Notes: a model not told the origin generated them from the sequence alone. Positions 31,570 through 44,291 are shown, numbered from the stretch's first letter. The stretch is DNA of 64,000 nucleotides from Dendrobium chrysotoxum (GCA_019925795.1 CM034309.1:15990729-16054728), one strand, 5' to 3'. Numbers and translations are program-made.

Positions 31570-33930
31570 AACTCAAGTAGTGAAGACGACGTCGAGCGTG
31601 TGATCTTTAGGCCTCCAAATTTTTTACCTCAAAGAGGTGGGAGGATGGCCCAAAGAGCACGCGGTCAAGGCCGCCCTTCAGTTGAGAGAAGAAATTCCCT
31701 GATCTACATCGAACTTGAAACAAGTTCTCATGAAGACTCAAGAAAAAGGGGTGACATATTTACTTTTGACTATACAAAAATTAATCCTCCTCCGAAGTTT
31801 GATCTCACTTTAGAATCGGATAGCGATCAAGAGGGTACAAAATTAAAAGTTCAAAGTGACAAGCCTGAATTGAGTCTGTATGAAAAGCTTAATAGAACGG
31901 TTGAGTCCTTAACCTTAACCCCACTGTTTGCTGACAGGGTCTCAGGGTTAGTAATTAAGGATGCCCCTAACTTAGATGGAGAAGTAAGGAAAGTCCAGAA
32001 GTTCTTCCCTGGCACTTCCTCCTCAAGGAATGAAGATGATGTAATCCTTGAGGAGGCAAATTTCAATGAATTAATGGAATTACCTTTTGGCTACTTTCCT
32101 GCTGGTGTTAAATCTCTTATCTCTAAAGGTTTTGCTCCGAGTCAATGGACTAAGGGTCTGGCTAGATACCATGAAAGTCTTTAGAATTCAAAATTTAATA
32201 AATATTGGACTAGTGGTATCGGCTTTGGTACCATTAGATCATTTGACGATGATGAATTTTGTTTAATTATAACTAGTCGTCCTGAATTTAAAAATATCCC
32301 AACTGAAGTCATTGATTCATTCGATGGATTTGGTTTGGAGACTTTAGATGATTCTGACGAACTTCAGGTTCGGGATGCACCCCATGAATTCGAAGAAGAA
32401 ATTAAATCAACAGTCGATGAACTTAAAGAAATCAATCTTTGAACAGAGGATGACCCTCGCCCCACTTTTATAAGTTCTTTGTTGAGTGAGGATGAATCTA
32501 AGGATCTAATTCAACTTCTCTCTGAGTTTAAAGATTGCTTCGCCTGGATATATGACGAAATACCAGGGTTGTCTGCTGACGTAGCAGTCCATAAACTTGG
32601 AATCCAGTATGATGTCATTCCTGTTAAGCAAGCTCCATGACGCATGCATCTGGAGATCGGACAATAAGTCATTTCTGAAGTTAAGAAGTTGGTAGAGGCT
32701 GGATTTATTTGAGAAGAATAATATCCTTCTTGGGTAGCTAGCGTCGTGCCAGTTCGAAAGAAAAATGGTCAAATTCGAGTCTGTGTTGACTATAGAGACC
32801 TGAATAAGGCATGTCCTAAGGATGAATTTCCTTTGCCAATCCTAAAACTCATGGTGGACATTGCCTCTTCACATGTCGTTTTCTCCTTTATGGATGGCTC
32901 TTCTGGTTATAATTAAATCAAGATGGCCCCAAAAGATGAGAGAAACACTGCATTTAGAAGTCCTATATGGATCTTTTGTTATAAGGTGATGCCCTTTGGC
33001 CTCAAAAATGCTGGTGCAACCTACCAACGGGCCATGACTCATATCTTTGATGACTTAATACACAATCAAGTCGAATGTTACATCAACGATTTTGTTGTCA
33101 AGAGCAAAGTGAAAGAGGCTCATCTTTATAACTTAAGAACTGTCTTTGAACGGTTGCGCTGCTACGACCTTAAAATAAATCCTTTGAAGTGCGCTTTCGA
33201 CGTCATGTCAGGGAAATTCTTAGGTTTCATAGTCAGGCACTGTGGAATTAAAATTGAACCTGCCAAAATTGAAGCTATCTTAAATATGCCACCTCCCAAG
33301 AGTCTCACTCAACTGAGATCACTCCAAGGTAGGCTGGCGTATATAAGAAGATTCATTTCTAATCTTTCCAGAAGATGTCAACCATTCTCTATCCTGGCTA
33401 AAAAGGATGTCAAATTCATTTGGGATGAGAAATGTCAAAATGCTTTCAAAAATATCAAATAATACCTGAGAAATCCACCAATTTTGGCACCCCCCATTCC
33501 AGGGAGACCCTTAATCCTTTACACTGTAGCCCTTGACGAATCTCTCAGGGACCTTCTAGCTCAAATCAATGACGATGGGAAAGAGAACGCTCTCTACTAC
33601 CTGAGTCGGAGATTACTTCCAACGAAAATCTGTTATCCTGTAATTGAGAAACATTGCCTTGCCTTAGTCTTTGCAGCACAAAAACTAAGACATTACATGC
33701 TTTCTAATCAAGTCAATTTGATTTCCAATGTCAACCCCCTGCAATATCTTATGACTCGGCCCACATTGTCAGGACGTCTGGTTTGTTGGTCTATGATATT
33801 CCTTCAATTTGAAATTACTTTCATTCCCCTGCGTGCTGTGAAAGGGTAGGCCATCGCCGACTTCCTTGCGGCGCACCCGTTACCAGCAGAATCTCCTCTA
33901 AACGATGATTTACCTGACGAGCAAATCATA
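31570..33930 (+). pseudogene. Reverse transcriptase and first RNase H of element B pol
   Basis: Same frame as the protease, with stops at 32182-32184, around 32443, 32638, 32665, 32710-32720, 32917, 33460 and 33847. Recognisable RT motifs: RICVDYRDLNKACPKDEFPLP-like stretch (about 32770-32835), MPFGLKNAGATYQR (32980-33030), and the catalytic box as YIND at 33079-33090, in which the first Asp of YVDD is Asn (AAC 33085-33087). The gypsy RNase H follows (ILYTVALDESLRDLLAQ...NALYYLSRRL, 33515-33620). The position and the K.PKDEFPLP form place it in the Tat branch. Copies RNA into DNA; not active here. Confidence 0.88.
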
Positions 33931-34515
33931 AGTTTTGAGGAATCCAATACTCAAACCTGGGAAATATATTTTGATGGTGTAGTGTCCTCCCAATGGGGCA
34001 ATACACCACAATCTACTATTCCTGAAAAAGTCAGAGTCGGTCTGGTTTTCATAACACCGGATAAGGGAATGATGCACTTTTCCTATAATTTATCAGAACC
34101 TTGTACGAACAATGAGGCTGAGTACGAAGCTTTGATAACTGGATTAGAACTTGTAATCCTAATGGAGATTAAAGAGATTAAGATCTATGGTGACTCTCAA
34201 CTGGTTATCAACCAAGTTGTAGGGACCTATAAGGTTTTGAATCCTAAGCTCCTGAAATATCACCAATACACATTGCACTTACTTGAGAAAATTCCTATTG
34301 TAACTATGTATAGGGTTCCTCGTGGAAGCAATTCCTCGGTGGATGCCCTAGCAAAGCTTGCAAAGGAATTTGCTTGTCCAGAAGAAGATTTCATTCCTAT
34401 AGAAGTTCAGGGTCGTCAAGTCCTGTCTCTTGTAGATATGGAGTACCTCAACAAACAATCTTCCCAGGTCCTTTCTACCTCTTCAGCAGCTGATGAAGAA
34501 GATGATTGGAGATAA
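33931..34515 (+). pseudogene. Second, archaeal-type RNase H (aRNH) of element B
   Basis: Open piece with WEIYFDG, VGLVFITPDKGMMHFSYNL, TNNEAEYEALITGLELV, IYGDSQLVINQV and RGSNSSVDALAKLA: the full motif series of the additional RNase H that defines the Tat lineage of plant gypsy elements (Ogre, TatIV and relatives). Catalytic acidic residues (D of YFDG, E of NEAEYEA, D of GDSQLV, D of VDALA) are present. It lies between the first RNase H and integrase, as expected. Confidence 0.9.
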
Positions 34516-35734
34516 TCAATAATCAAGTATCTACAAGAAGGTAAGCTTCCCCACGACAGGTCTCTTGCCAATCAAATCAAGAAACATGCCCTATCATATG
34601 CACTAGTCAACGATACATTGTACCGACGATCATTCGATTAGATGTGACTCCATTGTTTAGACAAATGAGAGGCCCTGAAAATCATTAACGAAGTCCATGC
34701 TGGACTGTGCGGTGCTCATCAATCGGGTCCTAAGATGAAAATGAAAATTAAAAGACTTAGTTACTACTGGCCTACGATGATTGACGATTGCATGAAAATT
34801 ACAAAATGTTGTCATCAGTGCCAGGTTCATGGTGTGGTCTTACATCAGCCACCCTAATGTGTTACATCCTACGATAGCTTCGTGGCCCTTCGAAAGTTGG
34901 GGCACGGATTTTATCGGGCCAATTGACCCTCCTTCTTCAAGGGGTCATCGCTTCATCTTAGCAGTGACTGATTACTTTTCAAAGTGGGCAAAAGCAGTTC
35001 CATTGAGAAATGTAACATCACATCATGTAATGAAATTTTTTCGTGACCATATCGTATATTGATTCGGCGTGCCCCGCAGAATCATATCCAATAATGGGTC
35101 CGCTTTCAAGTCTACAAAAATTAACAACTTTGCAAGTCGACATGGTACTGATTGGAGATACTCAACGATCTAATACCCACGGGCTAATGGATTGTCTGAG
35201 GCCTTAAATAAAACCCTGGTACAAATCATCAAAAAGACCCTGGATGATAATGAATGTCAGAGGGATGATAGGTTGGTGGAAGCTTTGTGGGCCTACAGGA
35301 CCACATATCGAACCCCAACCCAATCCACACCATTTGCACTAGTGTATGGGTCCGAGGCCGTACTCCCTCTGGAAATTCAAATCCCTTTGCTCAGAACTGC
35401 AATCCAGAATCAGATCACAATAGAACAGAATACACAACTTTGACTTGAAGAACTTGAGGTTCTTGAAGAACGTCGTCTCCAAGCCCAGCAAAATCTAGAA
35501 CTCTATAAAGCTAGAATGGTTCAAGCTCATGATAAGTTAGTGCGACCTAGAACCTTCCGAGTAGGCGACTTGGTCTTGGTTCTTCGGAGGCCTATCTTAG
35601 CCCACCGAAAGCTCGGCGGGCAGTTTGAACCAACCTGGGAAGGACCCTTTATAGCAGAAACAGTCTACGAAGGAGACTCGTATCAGCTAGTCGATTATAA
35701 AGGGAATCACCCAATACTTCCTGTAAATGACTGA
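34516..35734 (+). pseudogene. Integrase of element B pol
   Basis: After a frameshift between 34515 and 34829. HHCC zinc-binding region at about 34680-34820 (HAGLCGAHQ...CHQCQVHG). Catalytic core: ASWPFESWGTDFIGP (34877-34922), a degraded second Asp region (NNGSAFKS near 35090, Asp of DNG lost), and RANGLSEALNKTL with the catalytic Glu near 35200. C-terminal part with VYGSEAVLPLE and, at 35516-35734, a GDLVLVLRRP...KLGGQFEPTWEGPF motif. Stops at 35060, 35171 and 35441. Integrates the cDNA; inactive here. Confidence 0.87.
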
Positions 35735-36158
35735 TTCTTGAAGAAATACTATGCTTGATGTAGCTTGAATTTCAAATCAATAAAATTGTCAAATTTTGAA
35801 TCTTTTCAAATCAATCTTGTTCAAGTTTTTTTTTCATTTTAAAATTCTAGTTCCCTTCTCTTAAGGTTATATATAAGTCACTATGCTTTCTTACCTTAAG
35901 ATTAGATCCTCTAGTGATGGATAACACTTTTTACAGCACCACCCTAATTTCAAAATTCAAAATTAAAATTCGATCCTCTGTATAGAGCAAGTTTCCTCTA
36001 TACACGATCATCCAGACCCGATCCTCTGTATAGAGCAAGTTTCCTCTATACATGATCATTCCAGATTCGATCCTCTATGTAGAGCAAGTTTCCTCTATAT
36101 ATGATCAACCAGATTTGATACTCTATATGAAGCAAGTTTCCACCACATACGATCGCTC
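35735..36158 (+). other. 3' UTR of element B with 48-bp tandem repeat
   Basis: No gene seen. From 35971 to 36158 a unit of 48-49 bp starting CGATCCTCTGTATAGAG is repeated about four times (starts 35971, 36019, 36068, 36116). Each unit contains a 9-bp inverted repeat TGTATAGAG/CTCTATACA. Element D interrupts the last unit; the rest of B, including its 3' LTR, would lie beyond D outside the window. Confidence 0.8.
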
Positions 36159-37239
36159 TGTTGCAAATCTGGTTTTGATGATGATAAATATGTTTCTATT
36201 TTGTTTTTCTTGGCTAACCCGTTTCAGGCACAAAAGATCACGAGCAACTCAAGCCAACTCAATATCGGGTCTAAGTGTGTCTAAGTGTACTATTTTCTTT
36301 TTCTTGAGTCAATTATAATGTAACTGATCCCCTAGCTAAGTAACCTTACACACACACACTCAGGGGGAGAGCTTGAGTGAATTAGAGTTTCTATTCAAGT
36401 TTTATTCAGATCATCCTGGATGATAGTCACATCGTCCTGACGATTATGTAAAAATAAAAACCCTAATTAGGGCGACCAAGTTAAGTGTGTCTGATTAAGC
36501 AGATCGTCCGTGATGATCCAAACATCGTACAGGATGATATGCTCAAATCAAAAATTCTCAGCCACCAGATCAAGTTAGGCAAGTTTTTATTTTAAGATAT
36601 TTGGTCTGATCGTCCTGGACGATACGTGTATCGTCCTGGACGATCCAGTACAATCATGCCTAAAGTAGTCTGGTAATTAAGGAAAATAATTAATATTAAA
36701 TTGATATGATCATATCATCTGGGATGATCGCAAGATCGTCTGGGACGATCCGGATCATCTATTGGGTTTCAGTTGTACGTCCAGAGCGGTCATCAGGATG
36801 ATTTTGGCCCTTTTTGAACTAATCATCCGGGACGATACCCTTATCGTCCTGGACGATCAAGTCATTTTTAGATCGTCCAACACAAGTTTCTCTAGACGAC
36901 CAGAGTGGTCTTCTGGATGAAATTCTTGGATTTACACTAATCGTCCCGGACGATCGCAGAATCGTACGGAACGATATGAACAATTTTTTCTACCGATCGT
37001 CCAGAAGGGCCGGATCATCCAGGCTGAAATAGCTGATTTTGAACTAATCATACAGGATGATATTTAGATCGTCCTGGACGATTCTTACTGACCAGTTGAG
37101 ATTTACGGCAATTTTAGAGCCCTCCTTTAAAAGAAATTTTTCTTCAATCAAGAAAAATCTTTTGCCACTTTCCTTTCCAGAGAAACCCTAGAGAGAGAGT
37201 TTAGGAGAGAGAGAGGATCTCGTGAGGGGAATTTCATGA
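36159..37239 (+). repeat. 5' LTR of element D, first part
   Basis: Starts TGTTGCAAATCTGG and carries the palindrome array. It stops at CATGA (37235-37239), where element C begins; it continues at 50176. Confidence 0.92.
37235..37239. repeat. Target-site duplication CATGA, left copy (element C)
   Basis: CATGA also at 50171-50175, on the other side of C. Confidence 0.94.
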
Positions 37240-38902
37240 TGAAAGTTTGATATGGATGTTAAGCCCTAGTGAACTAGTCCCGAAGCTAACCAAGAGGGGG
37301 GGTGAATTGGTTATTTAAAAATTTCACGAGGAACAAAAAAATCTTTTCGATACTTTGAAGCGGAAACAAGTAAACAAGAACGAAAAAATCAATCACAGAT
37401 ATTCACCCAAGCAGTTAATATCAGAAAAGTAAAGTGCATAACAGAATCAGAAAAGTAAACCAGATTTTATAGTGGTTCGGTCAACTTGACCTACGTCCAC
37501 TCCCCGGAGCCTCGCCTCCGAGTATTGCACTAAACAAAAAGTGTCTCTCCTTTTTCTCCCACAGCAAGGCGGAGAAGCCTGCATAAAACCTCCTTTTTAC
37601 CACACGGTGAAGCAGAGAACCCGACCTCCTTTTGCTTCCACCTGAAGCGGGCAGAGAACCCTGGATCTTCTTGCGAACGATCCTCCCACAACGAACACCA
37701 AACGATCCTCCCACAACGAACACCAACTAGACGAAAGACGACGAGCGGAGAAGATGACTCTGATCCGTGCTTGGAGCAACCTTAGTGAATCCCTCACTAA
37801 CTCTCCCTCATAAGATCCTCTCTCTCTCTCTCCCAAACTCTCTCTCTATAGGGTTTCTCTGGGAAGGAAAGTGGCAAAAGATTTTTCTTGTTTAAAGAAA
37901 AATATCTTTTATATGAGGGCTTAAAATTTGCCCTAAATCTCAACTGGTCGGCCAAGATCATCCAGGATGATCGGTAGATCGTCCTGTACGATCAGTTCAA
38001 ATTCAGCTGATTCAGCCTGGACGATCTGGCTCTTCTGGACGATCATTAGAAAAAATTGATCATATCATCCTGTACGATCCTGCGATCGTCCGGGACGATT
38101 AGTGCAAATCGAGGAATATCGTCCAGACGACAGTTCGGGTCGTCCAGAGAAACTTGTGCTGGATGATAAAAAAATGACTTGATCGTCCAGGACGATTGGG
38201 ATATCATCTTGTACGATGAGTTCAAAAAGTGCCCAAATCATCCTATACACAGTTCGGGTCGTATAGTTGAAATGCACTAGATGATCATGATCATCCGGGA
38301 CGATCCTGCGATCGTCCAGGACGATATGATCGTATCAATCAAAATTAAATTACTTTCCTTAATTACCAAATTAAATTAGGCATGATTGTACTGAATCGTC
38401 CAGGACGATACACGTATCGTCCGGGATGATCAGACCAAATAGCATAAAATAAAAACTTGCCTAACTTGATCTGGCAGCTGAGAATTTTTGATTTGAGCAT
38501 ATCGTCCCGTATGATCCAAAGATCATCCCGTACGATCCAAAGATCGTCCAGGACGATCTGCTTAATCAGACCTTCTTAACTTAGTCGCCCTAATTAGGGT
38601 TTCTATTTTTACCTGATCATGCAGGATGATGTGAATATCGTCCAGGACGATCTGAACAAAAAATGAACAGAAACTCTAATTCACTCAAGCTCTCCCCCTG
38701 AGTGTGTGTGTGCAAGGTTACTTAGCCGGGGGATCAGTTACATTACAATTGACTCAAGAAAAAGAAAAACAGTACATTGGACACACTTGGACCCGATCTT
38801 GAGTTGGCTTGAGTGGCTCGTGATCTTTTGTGCCTGAAACGGGTTAGCCAAGCAAAACACACTGGAAACATGTTTGTCATCATCAAAACCAGATTTACAA
38901 CA
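37240..38902 (-). repeat. 3' LTR of element C
   Basis: 1,663 bp. One copy of the roughly 41-bp unit (about 37610-37660). Two duplications absent from its 5' LTR: a 25-bp unit at 37676-37725 (AACGATCCTCCCACAACG...) and a 21-bp unit at about 38501-38543 (ATCATCCCGTACGATCCAAAG). Palindrome array at about 37960-38660. Confidence 0.93.
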
Positions 38903-38917
38903 ATCTCCCACTTTTTG
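38903..38917 (-). promoter_or_regulatory. Polypurine tract of element C
   Basis: Complement of ATCTCCCACTTTTTG; one interruption of the G run (GGGAGAT rather than GGGGGAGAT). The second tract is at 39062-39072. Confidence 0.8.
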
Positions 38918-39155
38918 ATGATGGCAAATATTTGTACAGTAGTTTGAAAATAAAAAATAACTAGGAGATCGAAAAATAAATATTTTTTCAAATTTTTATT
39001 TAACAACTAAATCAATACAGGAAACATAACACATAACAAAAATAGAAACGACTACAACTGACTCCCCCTTTTGACATCACAAAAAGGAGGAGGGTAAACA
39101 GAAATACTAAAACATCAGTACATAATAGAAAAGAAAACAACTACAAAATAGAAAA

Positions 39156-40283
39156 CTAGAACGGAGGCGGATCCTGATCGGAAGAAGGAGGTGGCGGTGG
39201 TGGGTTGAAGTAGTGGTGAATGGCTTGAAAATGGGCTCCAATCCAGGCAATGTCCTGGTCATGCTGCTGTTGCTGCTGCGCAGCATAGTCAGTGAAGCAC
39301 TGGATGTCCTCGGCGTGCCGCTGCTCCTGGGCAACCACATAGGAGTCAAATCTAGCCTCCCACTGATCGAAGCACTGCACCAGGTGGTCAAAGGGAGAGG
39401 CAATGCGAAGGGGAGCAGGTGCCTCGGGTGCAGCAGGAACTGGAATAGCCTCTTCCTCTTCCTCCTCAACATCAGGGGCAGGCTCCGGATGTAGTCGGGT
39501 GCTGTGTAGGATGTGGAATGAGTTGTTTGTGAAGAAGGAAGGAGGGACAGGATACTGAAGGTCATATTTTGTTTCTAAGGCATAATGAATGAGATGACCT
39601 AAAGTTAGATTTGGGCGATGCCTGTGACCCGGATCTCTAATAGTGGTGAGGTGTTCTATGTATCGGATAATAAGGTCAGAGGCATTAAACACTCTACGGG
39701 CCATGATATAGTATGTGGTCAAGGACAGTAACGGGGTGATGTGAATTCGATCCCCCGCCTTTGAAATGACGGAGGAACGAAGGACATGCTGAATTGTTCG
39801 TGTGTCCTTAAGAAGTGAAGTGCAAGTGTTGTCATGATAGGGTGTGTTTGTATTACGAAGGAAGTGATTGGCGACACTCCAATCATAGTCAGGATCGATG
39901 ATAAGCGTGTGGAGTTTGTTGCTAGTGACAGAAAGGTTAAGAATATTGTGAAAATCTTGGGTAGTTAGTTCCACGGGACGTTGATTGACGTATGAGCGAA
40001 GAGTGGAATAGTCCGAGGAAATGCGTAAATTGGCAAAGAAAACTTGAATGAGTTCAAAATTAAAAGGAAAGGCTAAGGACAGGATGAAGGTGAGGGAGGT
40101 GTGTGCGAACAGATCAAGAATATGATAGGTGAGGGTGTGGGGATTTACTATTTTAGAATGCATGATCCCCACATCACGATAGCACTCGAAAGCAGCCTGA
40201 TCAGCTGTATTTGGGAAGCGAGGATCAACATGTCCCCGAGAGAAACTTGCACCCTTTTGCCACGAACATTTGCCACCAGCCAT
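39156..40283 (-). CDS. ORF3 of element C, intact (375 aa), unknown function
   Basis: Open from MAGGKCSWQ to the stop, 375 residues, against 378 in element E; the difference is a 4-residue deletion (DVPP) and one extra Ser. The N-terminal 230 residues are mostly helical, with a hydrophobic stretch (LTFILSLAFPFNFELIQVFFANL) and the phrase NQRPVELTTQDFHNILNL; I see a resemblance to the 'putative plant transposon protein' domain of plant retroelements. The C-terminal part has six or seven consecutive Glu, an Ala/Pro linker, a coiled coil with five Gln in a row, and six Pro near the end. It sits where Sireviruses carry an env-like ORF, but no signal peptide or clear membrane anchor is seen. Notably, it remains open although gag and pol of the same copy are heavily broken. 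Confidence 0.8.
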   Translation of the reverse strand: MAGGKCSWQKGASFSRGHVDPRFPNTADQAAFECYRDVGIMHSKIVNPHTLTYHILDLFAHTSLTFILSLAFPFNFELIQVFFANLRISSDYSTLRSYVNQRPVELTTQDFHNILNLSVTSNKLHTLIIDPDYDWSVANHFLRNTNTPYHDNTCTSLLKDTRTIQHVLRSSVISKAGDRIHITPLLSLTTYYIMARRVFNASDLIIRYIEHLTTIRDPGHRHRPNLTLGHLIHYALETKYDLQYPVPPSFFTNNSFHILHSTRLHPEPAPDVEEEEEEAIPVPAAPEAPAPLRIASPFDHLVQCFDQWEARFDSYVVAQEQRHAEDIQCFTDYAAQQQQQHDQDIAWIGAHFQAIHHYFNPPPPPPSSDQDPPPF

Positions 40284-42205
40284 TAGAAATCAAAAGTGAA
40301 GGGAAGTAGAGGGAAATGTGTAAAAGAAAGGATGAAAATCGGCTTTTTAAATAGACATGGTCTGATCGTCCCGTACGATCGCGAGATCATCCGGGACGAT
40401 ATGGGCATTTATGACGTCCTGGACGATTGGTCAAAAAGGTAGTCCGATCATCCAGGATGATTAGACACAGGCGATCGTCCCGAGGAGTCAGGCTAGACGA
40501 CCGTTGACAAAAAGGTATCGTCCAGGACGATTAGGTGGATCGTCACGGATGATGTGCAATAAGTGTGTCGGACGGACCGAATTCCAATCGTCCAGCCGCT
40601 GACACGTGGATTGTCCAGGACGATTTGGTGGATCGTCCAGGATGATGCCCAATAATTGGTGCAATATCAGCCGTTTGATCAGATCAGGAAGATATGGATC
40701 ACATCGTCCAGGACGAGGTAAGGATCATCCAGGACGATCACCAATAATTGGAGTTTTTCAGTAGCAGGAGCAGTGTGGGGACGATTTTGAATGAATCATC
40801 TAGGACGATGTTTGGATCGTCCAGGATGAAGAGGATCGTCCAGGACGATCGGGGTATCGTCCAGGAAGATCGGGGTATCGTCCAGGATGATGTGAAGAAA
40901 ACAAAAAAAGATGGAGGATGAAGATGACAGATCAGGATCCCAAAAACACAACCATGAAATTAAAACAAAATAAAAATGAATAAAACTCATAGCAAAAATA
41001 CATAAAAGCAACGCATTTTTTTTTATCAAGCTGCTCGAGTAAATCAGAATTTTTCCTTGATTTTAGATCCAAAAACTAATAAGATAACGATTGACAGCAC
41101 TGAAATCCAAAAAAAGTTAGAAAAATTGACTTTCGTAACTCCCACCTCGTGCACCTTATCAATGCAAATCTCTTTCAAAACAAATATCCAATTCAGAAGA
41201 AAAGAAATTAGATTTAAAAAGAGATCCTTTCAAGCCTCGTTCCAGAAAAATATCTGATATAATAGTGTTACAAAGTAAAAAATTAGAAATCAAGATTTTC
41301 AAACACAAGCTTTTGAAAGTATTAAGTGGCGCACGGATTTCTCTAAGACCTTTAACGATCTGAAAGGAAAGAAAGCTTGGTTGGGCTCATTTTATGCCTC
41401 TTTTTCAATTTATTTGACGCTTTTCGCATCTTTTCATTTTTGATACACTTTGTGTATCTTTTAGTTGGCGATATTTCACATCTTTTCAGCTTTGGGCTCA
41501 TTTTGTGCCTCTTTTTCAATTGATTTGGCGCACTGCGCATCTTTTGTAAGCTTTCTTCTTTTCATAATCGTTAACTAGTCTCAGCTGTGAAATTACCTTC
41601 CAGATATAGGAGATGCTCTCCACGATAAGGAAGAATAATTCACAAAACAAAAGCCAGACGTCATATGATAAGTGCAATCACTTGGTTTAGAAAATCAAAA
41701 TAATGACTCAAGACTTTGAAAGCACTATTGATATGAGGTAGATTACTGTAGGAAGATAAAATAATCTCTATTTCAAAAACTAACATTTTAATTTTGAAGA
41801 GAATTTTTATCCAAAAGAAACTATACACCAGTAAAGGAGTTAGAGGAAGAGAAACAATCATCAATGTTTCTTCTCTTTAACAGATTCAGTGGAATCAATC
41901 GCTGCTTACCAGCTTCCAAATAAAAACAAGGTAAAACTCCCAGTCAGAAATTCAGATTATCAGAAGTAGTGAGCGGTGATCAGATTTTGAAAAGCATAAA
42001 ATAGTAAGTGCAAGATATAAACCAGTGAATAAAAAGCAGGTAGAAAATCACATCAAAGTAAATGCTCAAACCAAACTAACAGCAAGGCTAAAACAGAAAT
42101 TAGCAGAAGAAATAAAATCAATTGAAAGCAAATAATCAAACTAAAAACTAACTAACATAAAATAGAATAACAATCAGAACAATCAGAAATCAGCAATCAT
42201 CAGAA
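40284..42205 (-). other. pol-ORF3 spacer of element C
   Basis: No gene seen. In element order: AT-rich sequence after pol, a conserved block with the hairpin GATACAC-TTT-GTGTATC (41442-41458) at about 41380-41560, a short T/A run near 41017, and the palindrome array at about 40365-40900 ending at the TATA-like box 40346-40353. Same order as in A and E. Confidence 0.8.
40346..40353 (-). promoter_or_regulatory. TATA-like box before ORF3 (element C)
   Basis: TATTTAAA on the minus strand, about 63 bp before the ORF3 start; conserved with A and E. Confidence 0.5.
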
Positions 42206-44286
42206 TCAAGCATTTATATCAATCACTCCTAATCTGGTTCTCAAAATGTTGAATGAGCAAAGGCCAGTGGTTTAGTGAATATGTCTGCCAGCTGATTTTC
42301 AGTTGCTACATGATGTAGCTCAATATCCCCTTTTGTAACATGGTCCCTAATGAAGTGATGCCTTATATCAATGTGTTTGGTCCTAGAATATTGGATTAGA
42401 TTCTTAGAGATACAGATGGCACTAGTATTATCACACAGAACAGAAATTGTGCCAACAGGTAAATCTAAATCCAAAACTTGTTGCTTTAACCAAAGAACTT
42501 GGGCCACACAACTCCCTAAGGTAATGTACTCATCTTCAGCAGTGAAAAGTGCAACTGAGTTCTATTTTCTACTGGACCAGGAGACTAACGACTGTCCTAT
42601 GAATTGATAAGTCCCAGAAGTGCTCTTTCTATCCACCCTACACCCCGCAAAGTCAGAATCAGAATATCCAATGATCTCAAAAGAGGTGCTGTGCCTAGGG
42701 TACCAGATTCCTAGGTTTGGGGTCCCTAAAAGATATCTAAGAATTCTCTTAACAGTAGTCAGGTGGGACTCTTTAGGATCAGCCTGAAACCTAGCACATA
42801 GACAGACACTAAACATGATATCAGGTCGGCTAGCAGTCAGGTAAAGCAGTGATCCTATTATTCCTCTATACTTCTTCTAATCAACAGATTTTCCACTTGA
42901 ATCCTTATCTAACTGAACTGAGGAGGTCATGGGAGTATTGATTGGCTTGGCTTTGTCCATTTCATATTTCTTCAAAATGTCCTTAGGTATTTAGATTGAT
43001 TGAGAAAGGTTCCATCATCCGTTTGCCTTATGCTAAACCCCAAAAAATAGGACAATTCTCCCATCATACTCATCTCAAACTCCTTACTCATTATTTTAGA
43101 AAACTCATCACATAAATATTTATCAGAAGATCCAAAAATTATATCATCAACATAGATCTGGATAATGAGTAAGTCATCCCCTAATCTCTTCAGAAAAAGG
43201 GTGGTGTCTATGCTCCCCTTAACAAACTCTCTTTCTAACAGGAATGTGCTAAGCCTCTCATACCAAGCTCTGGGTGCCTGTTTCAATCCATATAAGATAT
43301 TTTTTAATTTATAAACATGATTTGGATATTGGGAACTCTCAAAACCTGGGGGTTATTCTACAAAAACATCCTCTTTTATTACCCCATTTAAAAAGGCACT
43401 CTTGACATCCATTTGAAACAGCTTAAATCCCTTATAACAGGCAAAGGCTAGTAGCACTCTAATGGCTTCCAATCTAGCTACAGGGGCAAAAGTCTCCTCA
43501 AAATCAATCCCTTCAATCTGATTATACCCCTTAGCCACCAATCTTGCCTTATTCCTAACCACCACACCAGAATCATTCATCTTATTCTTAAAGACCCAGT
43601 TGGTTCCGACAATACTTTGATTTTTAGGTCTTTCTACTAACTCCCAAACACCATTCCTTATAAATTGATTCAATTCTTCCCGCATAGCTAAGATCCAAAA
43701 CTCATCTGAAAGGGCTTGTTTGATGTTGGTGGGTTCAGTCATTGAGATAAAGGCAGAATGGTTTACTTCCTTCCTAAGTCCATGCCTAGTCCTAACACCT
43801 TCAGAAGGGTCTCCTAAGATCAATTCTTTAAGATGACTCGAAGAATATCTTCAATCTCTAGGAAACATGGTTTGAGGTTCTACCATTTCCTCCAGATTTG
43901 TATTTCCAACCCCTTGGGTAACCTCAATAATCTCTTCATCTTCTACTTCAGATCTAGACTTCTTAGGATCAGATTCATCAAACACTACATGGGTTGTTTC
44001 TTCCACCACCAAAGTCCTCTTATTGAACACCCTAAAGGATTTCCCCACACTAGAATAGCCTAAAAACACTCCTTCATCAGATTTGGGGTCAGACTTTCCT
44101 AAGGGTGATTTCCCGTTGTTCAGAATAAAAACCTTACAGCCAAAGACATGGAGGTGGGACAGATTTGGAGTTCTACCCTTAATGATCTCATAAGTTGTCT
44201 TGTTCAGTTTGACTCTCACATTCACCCTATTCAGCACATAACAGGCAGTGTTCACCGCTTCAACCCAAAAGTATTTTAGAAGTGAA

Positions 44287-44291
44287 TACTC
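44287..44291. repeat. Target-site duplication TACTC, left copy (solo LTR I)
   Basis: TACTC here and TACTG at 45745-45749; element E has TACTC at the matching pol site, so the right copy has one substitution. Confidence 0.85.
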
